Shown here in pieces: positions 9,216 through 16,468 of a stretch of 64,000 nt of DNA; within the stretch, counting starts at the first letter, position 1; each line of letters opens with the position of its first letter. Below the pieces are notes generated by a model. The model ran no database searches and was not told where the DNA came from. It saw only the letters and a list, made by a program, of their open reading frames with translations. Made by a program: the position numbers and the translations under genes. This DNA is from Burkholderiaceae bacterium (GTDB lineage Bacteria; Pseudomonadota; Gammaproteobacteria; Burkholderiales; Burkholderiaceae_F), in contig JAFTYR010000075.1 in the NCBI GenBank assembly GCA_017461315.1, forward strand, positions 1 through 64,000, written 5' to 3'.

Positions 9216-11051
9216 TTATCGACGATATCGACTCATATCTAACAAGGCATCTTTAAGATGAGGAGGCATCGATTGGTTTGGTGACTGTTTAAGCTGTTTG
9301 TCCAGATATTCTAGTGCTCCCATTTTATTGATGAGTACTACACGATCATTTTCAACAATCGCTTTATCACTATATCCAGTAGCGATAAACCAATCTCTTC
9401 TGTTTTTTGTTGACCACAAAGAGTGTCCAATCGAATAATCGGAGACGGGATTGTGGCAATTAAAAACTTCAGGAAGGAAGGTTGCTGTAATGTCATAGTG
9501 ATTCGTCATGTATTGAATTTTTGCTTTCGCTTTTCCAGGCCAATGAATAATCAGAGGAACCTTGATCTGTACATCCGTATAGTTTCCTCCATGTCCCCAG
9601 TAATTAAGGCCGTGATCGTTAAATTCTTCACCGTGGTCAGAACTAATAACTACAATGGTGGAATCCATTAGATTTTGCGATTCAATATATTGAAGGATTC
9701 TAGCAATTTGCTCATCCGCATAATGAACGGCATTTTTATATCGATTGAAATAGGGGGCAGGATCAAACTTGCTGTTGAGTTCAATATGATTAATTTCTTT
9801 CCAGTAAGGTTGATAGAAGGTATGTTTTTGATCTTCCGGGAAAGCATAACCGTGAACATTATCTAAAAAGATAAAGCTAAAAAATGGATTTTCAGTTTTG
9901 TTATCTTTTTTTTGATGCCAGGAAATAAAATCATCAATAGCGTGGCGGTCCCTCTCAAGAATAGTATCTCCGGGAGAGTTGAGCCTTAAATTTTGGACAC
10001 TAGAGAAAATTGTTTGATGAAATTCAGGCCGAGTTAAAGGCGCACCAGCAAAGACGCCGATGTTGTAGTTCGATTTTTGTAATGCAGTTACAAATGCAGA
10101 TGGTACTTTGTCAGCTAATGCACTAAACCAATAGGTACTTGGAATCCCATAAAATGTAGAAAAAAGACTATCTCGAGTATGGTTACCTACTGCATAATGG
10201 TTTTTGAAAACAATATTCTTTTCAGCAAAATTCCATACATTCGGAGCATTTTCTTTTGTTACGACGTCAGATCTTAAAGCATCGACGAAAATAAACACGA
10301 TATTAAGATCCTTAACTCTTGTTCCACAATTTAAATCGTTTAAAGGATATTTAAAATTTCCAACCTTGTTATCTATTGATAAATTTGAACTTTGAATATC
10401 GCTCTCTTTGATAATCCCTGTTTTGATGAAAAATGAATTCATCTTCAAAGGACGAATAAGAGGGAGTTTTTCCTTAATCACTAGTACATTAGTCCAGTTG
10501 ATCGGATAGGCGTAAGCGTATAAAACATTAGCTCCAATAAATAAAACAGAAATTAGAAATACTAAGAAGTAAGTCGTTTTAATCAGTTTTTGAGATATGA
10601 GGCGTGCTAGGGAAAAACTTAAGATGCTCCAAACTAGTATTGCTAAGCAAATGACGACAATTTGAATGAGCATCGATTGGGAAAATTGAACTACTTCACC
10701 CCCCCCCAATAAAGTCATCTCAAGCATCGCTAGATTAATGTGCAAACGATACTGTTGATAGACAAAGGTATCAGCCAGAATAAAAACAGTTAGAAGTGAA
10801 CTAAAAGTAATTGTCAAAAAAGTCGCTATTTTTGCTAGATTAAAACGTCCTAAAGGGTAGGCAGTTAATAGTGCAACAATTAAGTTTAAGAAAAAGAAAT
10901 TACTTAAACCGAATACGCAAAAGTAAAAAAGTTGCCAAAAATCCCATGAATCATGCTCAGTTAAATATCGACCTGATATACAGACGATTGTAATCGCTAT
11001 AAAAATAGCGTTCCAAATATAAAGACGAAAAGGTAGTTTGGTGGATTTCAT
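9216..11051 (-). CDS. PbgA/YejM-like inner-membrane sulfatase-fold protein with G9 tract
   Basis: 611 residues: five N-terminal membrane helices (to about residue 190), a linker, and a periplasmic alkaline-phosphatase/sulfatase-fold domain. Similarity to enterobacterial YejM (PbgA/LapC, which senses LPS and controls LpxC) includes SGRYL, a YRLHIN joint, YPLNDL and TFYGIPSTYW. Unlike YejM, the metal-site motifs look complete: Asp in FVDALRSD, Thr292 in NHTRDSLF, Asp472-His473 in SSDHGEEF and His in WGHGG. It could therefore be a phosphoethanolamine/phosphoglycerol-type transferase rather than a pure sensor. Codons 115-118 contain nine consecutive G (C9 at 10699-10707 on the plus strand), currently in frame. 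A one-base change either way stops translation almost immediately. Confidence 0.85.
   Translation of the reverse strand: MKSTKLPFRLYIWNAIFIAITIVCISGRYLTEHDSWDFWQLFYFCVFGLSNFFFLNLIVALLTAYPLGRFNLAKIATFLTITFSSLLTVFILADTFVYQQYRLHINLAMLEMTLLGGGEVVQFSQSMLIQIVVICLAILVWSILSFSLARLISQKLIKTTYFLVFLISVLFIGANVLYAYAYPINWTNVLVIKEKLPLIRPLKMNSFFIKTGIIKESDIQSSNLSIDNKVGNFKYPLNDLNCGTRVKDLNIVFIFVDALRSDVVTKENAPNVWNFAEKNIVFKNHYAVGNHTRDSLFSTFYGIPSTYWFSALADKVPSAFVTALQKSNYNIGVFAGAPLTRPEFHQTIFSSVQNLRLNSPGDTILERDRHAIDDFISWHQKKDNKTENPFFSFIFLDNVHGYAFPEDQKHTFYQPYWKEINHIELNSKFDPAPYFNRYKNAVHYADEQIARILQYIESQNLMDSTIVVISSDHGEEFNDHGLNYWGHGGNYTDVQIKVPLIIHWPGKAKAKIQYMTNHYDITATFLPEVFNCHNPVSDYSIGHSLWSTKNRRDWFIATGYSDKAIVENDRVVLINKMGALEYLDKQLKQSPNQSMPPHLKDALLDMSRYRR
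10699..10707. repeat. C9/G9 homopolymer inside the PbgA-like coding sequence
   Basis: Nine C on the plus strand, read as TTG GGG GGG GGT in the gene. It is the longest G:C run in the window and sits in AT-rich DNA. With ten G the next codon is TGA; with eight G, TAG follows two codons later. Confidence 0.9.
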
Positions 11052-11140
11052 GTGAAAGCGTTGCAGTTTGAATTTTTGTTTGTATCGAGAATATAACCTG
11101 TAATTAACATCTTGAGAAACTATGTCCTTGCCAAAGTCTT

Positions 11141-11310
11141 CTTATTCAACGATTGTTACGATATTTTAAATAGTTACCGAATAAATCGATGTTCATTTAA
11201 TCACGTATCTTCGAATCCAAGTGTAATACTAATAACGCTTTGTTCAGTTCTAGAAATCGACAAATAGTTTTGAAAGATATCAGGATTGTAAACAGGAACA
11301 ATTTTAAAAA
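11141..11310 (-). pseudogene. Decayed copy of the nitroreductase 3' end
   Basis: This stretch aligns with the 3' end of the intact nitroreductase gene (about 13491-13667) in the same orientation. Shared blocks include attcaacgat(t/c)gttacg, atcgatgtt, gtatctt, atcgacaaat and gattgtaa(a/g)caggaaca. Similarity continues weakly into the downstream flank (11085-11140 versus 13439-13490). The copy has substitutions, a ~12-nt deletion and no open frame, so it is a remnant. It lies between the PbgA-like gene and the acyltransferase; the 11052-11396 gap otherwise holds only the terminator at 11338. Confidence 0.75.
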
Positions 11311-11330
11311 TTGAATAAGTTACCGAACCT

Positions 11331-11372
11331 AAAAAGCAACCCAGTAAGGTGTATTTCAAGTCTTACTGGGTT
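11331..11372 (-). terminator. Terminator of the acyltransferase gene
   Basis: An 11-bp stem (11338-11348 with 11362-11372) is followed on the minus strand by GCTTTTT (11331-11337). It lies 24 bp after the acyltransferase stop. Confidence 0.75.
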
Positions 11373-11396
11373 GGGTTCTTAAATAACGATAGACGT

Positions 11397-13378
11397 TTAA
11401 TTTATTTCTTTAAGAATGGGTTTAATTGCATCCCAGGCTTTTTCTGAAACAACCGATGCACCTAAGTCGGTTAAGTGATTTGTATCAGTGAAAAGAGGTT
11501 CACCTTTTTTACTAAGCATGAAACACTCATTTTCATCACACAAGGCACTACCGGACTCAACGACAAATACCTGATTAGGATAAATCTTTGCCCACTTTGT
11601 AAAGTAGTTCTTCTGAGCCATGATTTGGTCGTTATACTCACTTCGAGGAATTGTGCAACTTCCTTTGATTATATTGACGGGGCGTAATCCCATACAATTT
11701 TCCATTTCATTGGGCATCTGAGGATTATCGATAAGGAAAACTACCTTTTTGCCGGAGTTCATTAAATTTTTCACGGTCTGATGGAAGATATTATCAAATG
11801 TATCCGTAGAACCGTCTTTGAGTAATAGTCGTTCATCCGGTGTGAGATTTTTCCAGGTATTCGAAATAACAATTACTTTTGCCAGGGATGCTTTAGCAGC
11901 CTTCAATACATTGTGAATTTTTGCGTCACGCATTTTTTGTTTTTTCGAAAAACCACGAACTACATTTTCAAGTGGACGGGTACCACCAGCAGCGTAGATA
12001 TCAACACGTACAGAATCGGGAGCAAACTGGGGAAATACATTCATCATATGCTCTGTGTGAGAATTACCGATCAGCAAAACATCACCGTCTTCTTTTCCTG
12101 TTTGAGACCAGCAAACAAAGTCGTATGAATTTTTGCAACGATGATGTTGAGGAACTTTACGATCGTTTGTAATAGTAACTAATGCTTTTTGTTGCTCTGC
12201 ATTTAATCGTTGACTAAAACCATCTTTAAGCGAAACAAGTCCACTAATAGCTCCAACAAAAAATAGTGTACCTAGTGTGCTAAAAAGCATCTTCTTGTTG
12301 GCTTTCATGCGACGAATAGGAACTTCAATGAAAGTAAAAGAAATATAGGCAAATACAATAGAAAGCAGTACTAATGCACAGGTTACAAGGAAAGGAACCT
12401 TACCGGCGTATAAAGAAAAGCCAATCGATAAGAAAAGCCAGTGCCAAAGGTAAATAGGATAACTTAACCATCCTAAAAATACTGTCTTTGGATGTGTAAG
12501 AAGGGTACGATTGACGATAGCGTTTCTTCCAGCCCCGATCAGTAAAATCGAGCAAATTGTGGGAATGGTAGCCCAATATCCGGGATATTGATTTGTGACT
12601 GAATCAAAGGTAAAAAGGCAAATCAATAAAGTCGAAAGGGCGATGACTGAGAGCCAATCTCCATTACGTTCCAAAATAGTTTTAATTTTTTCATAGAAAC
12701 AATTTTTGTTAGACCGAAAATGGACATAGGCTAATAAAACTCCAGCTCCTAATTGCCAGAAACGGCAATGGGGCCAGAAATAAGCCTTAGATTCATCTAG
12801 TGGTTGGTAATGAAGTTCTGTAGCAAAAGATGCCACTAAAAGAGCGACCAATAACCAGCCAACCTGTCCTTTCAATAGTTTCCATGTTCCCCAAAGAAGC
12901 AAAGGAAAAACTAGGTAGAACTGTTCTTCAACACCTAAAGACCAAAGGTGCATAAATGGTCTTCTGGCAATTTCTAATCCAAAGTAATCAATGCCTCGAG
13001 CCAAACGGATATTTTCAACAAAAATGGAACCGTATAAAGCTTCGGCACCAAGTTCTTTAAACTCTCGAGGAGTGAGGAGTAGGGTACCTAGAATCAAACC
13101 GACGACAATAACAAAGATCAATGCAGGGAAAATACGACGGGAACGTTTTGCATAAAAGTCCCAGAAACTGAATGTGCCTTTGTTAATACCTCGGAAAAGA
13201 ATAGCCGATATCAAGTAACCAGAAATTGCGAAAAAGATATCAACACCGATATAACCTCCTCCAAAGATGGAAGGAAAGGCGTGGCAAAGAACGACGAGCG
13301 AAACAGCAACAGCTCGAAGACCATCAATGTCAGGTCGATAATAAGGTGATGATGTATAGGTTAGAGGGGGGGAGACAT
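11397..13378 (-). pseudogene. OafA-type acyltransferase (AT3 + SGNH), frame-shifted at a C7 tract; probably phase-variable, OFF as read
   Basis: The open frame from 13214 (605 codons, TTG) lacks the start of the acyltransferase-3 domain. The missing part is encoded upstream in the same frame: YRPDIDGLRA, then VVLCHAFPSIFGGGY with the catalytic-type His, then GVDIFFAISGYL. That frame has no ATG, GTG or TTG of its own. The only nearby ATG (complement of 13376-13378) reads MSPPL and stops at TAA because of a C7 run (13366-13372). One extra C gives MSPPPLTYTSSPYYRPDIDG and a 660-residue protein. The rest has about ten membrane helices and a C-terminal SGNH domain (GNSHTEH; DTNHLTD), the architecture of O-antigen/LPS O-acetyltransferases. 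Alternatively the shift is a homopolymer base-calling error. No strong ribosome site precedes the ATG. Confidence 0.85.
13366..13372. repeat. G7/C7 homopolymer at the 5' end of the acyltransferase
   Basis: Seven G on the plus strand (C on the coding strand), two codons after the putative ATG. The downstream acyltransferase frame needs eight C, or five, to be joined to that ATG. Confidence 0.9.
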
Positions 13379-13438
13379 AATTTATATCTAGTTTCTAGAT
13401 TAGAAGTAAAAATCAATTTAACGAACCTAAATCAAGTT

Positions 13439-13481
13439 GAGAACATAACCTATAGTTAATGCTTTGAAAGGTTAGGTTCTC
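13439..13481 (-). terminator. Hairpin after the nitroreductase gene
   Basis: GAGAACATAACCT (13439-13451) pairs with AGGTTAGGTTCTC (13469-13481) with one mismatch, 12 bp after the nitroreductase stop. There is no clean U tract, so termination is uncertain. Its right arm shares 17 nt with the hairpin at 33651-33680. Confidence 0.45.
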
Positions 13482-13492
13482 ATCAATGTTTT

Positions 13493-14134
13493 CTATTCAA
13501 CGATCGTTACGATATTTTCCATCGGTTGTCGGATGGATCGATGTTTGTTTAATCTTGTATCTTCTTCAAATCCTAGAGCGATGCCAATAATGATTCGCTC
13601 GTTTTCAGGAATCGACAAATGATTTCGTAAAACATCGGGATACTTGACTAGATTGTAAGCAGGAACAGTTCCGATACCACGAGAAGTGGCAGCTAGAAGT
13701 AGAGTTTGTTCAAAAACACCCAAATCTAAAAGAGCCCATTCACTGTGCTGTTTAGGAAGTGTGAGATACATAACCGCTGGAGCGTGAAAAAGATACGATT
13801 GAGAAAGTTCTTTTTCTTCAAGTAATCCAGCCTGAATGCGGGCTTCACTGAATTGCTTCATGTTTTCTTGGGCTTGAAGAGACCAAGAGGTACGATGAGC
13901 TACAGGCAAATCTGAATAGCCCTTGATACCTTTTTGGGTCATGCAACGGTATTCATCTCGGATACATTCAAGTTTTTTTCCTGTAACCAACCAGACACGA
14001 TATTCTTGGGCATTTACCCAAGATGGGGATGTTTGAGCATCGCGAAGGATGTCCAATAGGATATCCTTATCTATAGGTGTACTTTTGAAATGACGAACTG
14101 AATGTCTAGTTTTAAGAACGGAGGAAAAGTCCAT
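13493..14134 (-). CDS. Nitroreductase family protein
   Basis: A 213-residue FMN-dependent nitroreductase-fold protein. The FMN-binding start (KTRHSVRHF near residue 8), the SPSWVNAQEYRVWLV segment and the GIGTVPAYNLVKYPDVLR region are typical. These enzymes reduce nitro compounds, quinones or flavins with NAD(P)H; the physiological substrate is not evident. A degraded second copy of its 3' end lies at 11141-11310, on the far side of the acyltransferase, so this locus has been duplicated or rearranged. It is transcribed towards the acyltransferase. Confidence 0.9.
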   Translation of the reverse strand: MDFSSVLKTRHSVRHFKSTPIDKDILLDILRDAQTSPSWVNAQEYRVWLVTGKKLECIRDEYRCMTQKGIKGYSDLPVAHRTSWSLQAQENMKQFSEARIQAGLLEEKELSQSYLFHAPAVMYLTLPKQHSEWALLDLGVFEQTLLLAATSRGIGTVPAYNLVKYPDVLRNHLSIPENERIIIGIALGFEEDTRLNKHRSIRQPMENIVTIVE

Positions 14135-14281
14135 GATAACCTCTGTTAGGTATGATGAATGCAGATGTAAGACTACTAATCACATAAAAATTTAGGAAAT
14201 TTTTACACTCTAATGGTGGTCAAAAAGGTATAAAAATAATATAACTATCTTAACCTAATTAAATGATTAAGGAGGTTGTTT

Positions 14282-14671
14282 ATGAATAAGCTTTATGTAT
14301 CCATCTTAATTGCAATGAGTATGTTTACAGGCTCAGTGTGTGCGGCTCCTCCATCTGGATTTAATCAGACCAAGGAGGTTCAGAGTCGGATGCCTCAGGG
14401 TTTTCATAGTAAGACTACTACGATTTCTCAGATTCAAAACTCAGCAAAAGATGATCAGATTGTTGTTCTAAGAGGTACATTTGTAGATCATCTTAAGGGA
14501 GATAAGTATCTTTTCCGTGATCAAAATGGTGTTACGATTGTCTGTGAATTAGATGATGATAAGGATTGGGGACACGTAGTCAAAGATCAGCCTGTTCAAA
14601 TTAGAGCTCAAGTCGATAAAGATTTTCGTTCCTTAGAGCTTGAGGTTTTGGAGGCTAAAATCATTAAGTAA
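14282..14671 (+). CDS. Periplasmic BOF (bacterial OB-fold) protein, YgiW-like
   Basis: 129 residues. A signal peptide (MNKLYVSILIAMSMFTGSVCA, cut before APPSG) precedes a BOF domain: DDQIVVLRGTFVDHL, YLFRDQNG, VQIRAQVDKDFRSLELEV. YgiW/VisP-type proteins act in the periplasm in stress tolerance. An in-frame TTG at 14276 is adjacent to the AGGAGG site, and the ATG at 14282 is 6 nt from it and is preferred. It is followed 74 bp later by tadA on the same strand. Confidence 0.88.
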   Translation: MNKLYVSILIAMSMFTGSVCAAPPSGFNQTKEVQSRMPQGFHSKTTTISQIQNSAKDDQIVVLRGTFVDHLKGDKYLFRDQNGVTIVCELDDDKDWGHVVKDQPVQIRAQVDKDFRSLELEVLEAKIIK

Positions 14672-14745
14672 TGATAAATTTATCGTTCTACGTGGTGAAG
14701 CAATTTCGTATCGAATGAAGTTAGAGGGTTAGAAGGGCAATCTTT

Positions 14746-15570
14746 ATGGAAAATCGAGAGTTAGATCTTTTTTTAGATCTATCAATACGAAAAAACTATC
14801 CTATAGAAGCCCTTCGTAAAAATCCACGAGAGTTGCTTGCCGTACTTGCAATGTTTATTGCAGGGAGTAAAGATCAGTCTAATCCAACAAAAATAGATGC
14901 AAGGCACTTTTTATTGGGACCAGCTTCATGGTTGAAAGCTGGTCCTGGTGACTTGTTAGTGTCATGCTGTAAGGGAATTCCTAAAGTTCCGTTTTTGTCA
15001 TACCAAGATTTGTCCGCTTTAGTTGAAAAAAGACGTCAGGAAGAAATTCAGAGGCGCCGAGAAAAAGCTCTCAGTGGAGAAAGGAAGTTTAAAGAATCAC
15101 GATTAGATTCTTCTAAAGATGAAGAATGGATGCAAGAGGCTCTTCTGGAAGCTAAGTTAGCTTTAAAAGAAGAAGAAATTCCTATTGGGGCTGTTGTTGT
15201 ATCTGAAAATGTAATCATAGGGAGAGGACATAATCAAGTGATTGGAAGGTCAGATCCGACCGCACACGCTGAAATTCAGGCAATTCGCCAAGCATCGAGT
15301 CAATTAAAAAATTACCGCCTAGAAGATTGTACGCTTTACGTAACTCTTGAACCCTGTCCGATGTGTGCAGGTGCCATTCTTAATTCTCGCATCAGCCGAG
15401 TGGTATACGGAGCAACGGCGGGTGACGAAAGTAGAGTGTGTGGTAGTGCGAATTTATTAAAGCCAAGAAATCACAGAGATAAGCCTTTTATTTGCTCTGG
15501 TATCCTATCGTCAGAATGTCGGCAACTTTTAGATCAATTTTTTGCAAATCAAAGAAAGTGTAAGGTGTGA
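14746..15570 (+). CDS. tadA: tRNA-specific adenosine deaminase with ~125-residue N-terminal extension
   Basis: 274 residues, against about 165 for E. coli TadA, which makes inosine-34 in tRNA-Arg(ACG). The deaminase domain starts near residue 126 (EWMQEALLEAK) and carries the zinc/catalytic residues His174-Ala-Glu176 and PCPMC with Cys204 and Cys207. The first ~125 residues form a separate region with a LLGPASWLKAGPGDL segment and a highly charged helix (QEEIQRRREK). I do not recognise it. The start ATG has an AGAAGGG ribosome site. ldcA follows directly. Confidence 0.93.
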   Translation: MENRELDLFLDLSIRKNYPIEALRKNPRELLAVLAMFIAGSKDQSNPTKIDARHFLLGPASWLKAGPGDLLVSCCKGIPKVPFLSYQDLSALVEKRRQEEIQRRREKALSGERKFKESRLDSSKDEEWMQEALLEAKLALKEEEIPIGAVVVSENVIIGRGHNQVIGRSDPTAHAEIQAIRQASSQLKNYRLEDCTLYVTLEPCPMCAGAILNSRISRVVYGATAGDESRVCGSANLLKPRNHRDKPFICSGILSSECRQLLDQFFANQRKCKV

Positions 15571-15571
15571 T

Positions 15572-16468
15572 GTGAGGAAAGTTGAAATCGTAGCGCCTTC
15601 GGGTAAGGTACTTTGTACTGATGATATTGCAAAAGTAGCCTCTTATTTTGAAAAAAGAGGCTGGAGTGCCAAATTAGCATCAGGAGTGTACGACGGTTAT
15701 CAACGATTTGCCGGTAAAAATGATCAGAAGCGTTTGGAGGAATTTAATCACGCAACCGTAGATAATGGAAATGACTTAGTACTATCGGCTCGGGGAGGTT
15801 ATGGTATGAATCGAATTCTTCCTCATATTGAGTTCGATCGTATCTATGAAAAAGGAACTTGGGTTGCTGGCTTTTCGGATATCACCCTTTTTTCTTTAGC
15901 CTATCTCGCTAAGGTAGGAGGCAGAAGTTTACATGCTCCAACGGCTTCGGTATTAGGGAAAGAAGCAACAGATCCCTGGACTATTTCTGAATTTTTTCGT
16001 GCTTTAACTGTTAGAAAATATGGGATTTCTTTTCCAACGGTAGCTCAGGATTTTTATTCAGAAGGAATTCTTTGGGGAGGAAATTTAACGGTTCTTACCT
16101 CTCTTTTGGGAACAGAATTTTTCCCAAAAATTAAGGGAGGAATTCTGTTTTTGGAAGATGTGGGAGAGCCAGCTTATAAAATAGAGCGGAGCCTATTGCA
16201 ACTTGTTCAATCGGGTGTTATTTCTCAACAATCGTGCGTAATTCTAGGCGATTTTACGGGCATAAGGTATTCAGGGCATGATTTTGGTTATAACTTGGAT
16301 GAAGCTCTAAATTACTTCTTAAGTCTTGCTAAAAAGCCCGTTATTAAAGGATTGCCATTTGGTCACACCGAAAGAATGTGTACACTCGTTATTGGTTCCA
16401 AGGCTTCTATTGAAGTATCGGATCGTGTAGCCAAATTGGTTATTTATGATGGACCCGAATTGATATGA
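15572..16468 (+). CDS. ldcA: LD-carboxypeptidase (muropeptide, S66 family)
   Basis: About 298 residues. LdcA removes the terminal D-Ala from tetrapeptide muropeptides in the cytoplasm during wall recycling. Visible features are VEIVAPSGK, the SARGGYGMNRILPHIEF signature, the nucleophile in GFSDIT (Ser102), the acid in FLEDVGE (Glu195/199) and the histidine in PFGHTERM (His265). I chose the GTG at 15572, just after the tadA stop and ~6 nt from AAGG; a TTG at 15542 would overlap tadA. Its stop overlaps the start of the downstream kinase (ATGA). tadA-ldcA adjacency is common in Burkholderiales. Confidence 0.93.
   Translation: MRKVEIVAPSGKVLCTDDIAKVASYFEKRGWSAKLASGVYDGYQRFAGKNDQKRLEEFNHATVDNGNDLVLSARGGYGMNRILPHIEFDRIYEKGTWVAGFSDITLFSLAYLAKVGGRSLHAPTASVLGKEATDPWTISEFFRALTVRKYGISFPTVAQDFYSEGILWGGNLTVLTSLLGTEFFPKIKGGILFLEDVGEPAYKIERSLLQLVQSGVISQQSCVILGDFTGIRYSGHDFGYNLDEALNYFLSLAKKPVIKGLPFGHTERMCTLVIGSKASIEVSDRVAKLVIYDGPELI

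Noticed and set aside
11397-13214. Accepting the 605-codon frame from TTG 13214 as a complete acyltransferase
   Set aside because: The start of the AT3 domain, with its catalytic-type His, is encoded upstream in the same frame; a TTG in the middle of a membrane helix is not a credible start.
13226-13459. 77-residue plus-strand frame opposite the acyltransferase 5' end
   Set aside because: It is an antisense shadow of the frame-shifted AT3 N-terminus, with no ribosome site or family resemblance.
9216-14134. Defence island interpretation of the 9-14 kb region
   Set aside because: The genes are envelope-modifying and redox enzymes; no nuclease, NTPase or toxin-type domains are present.
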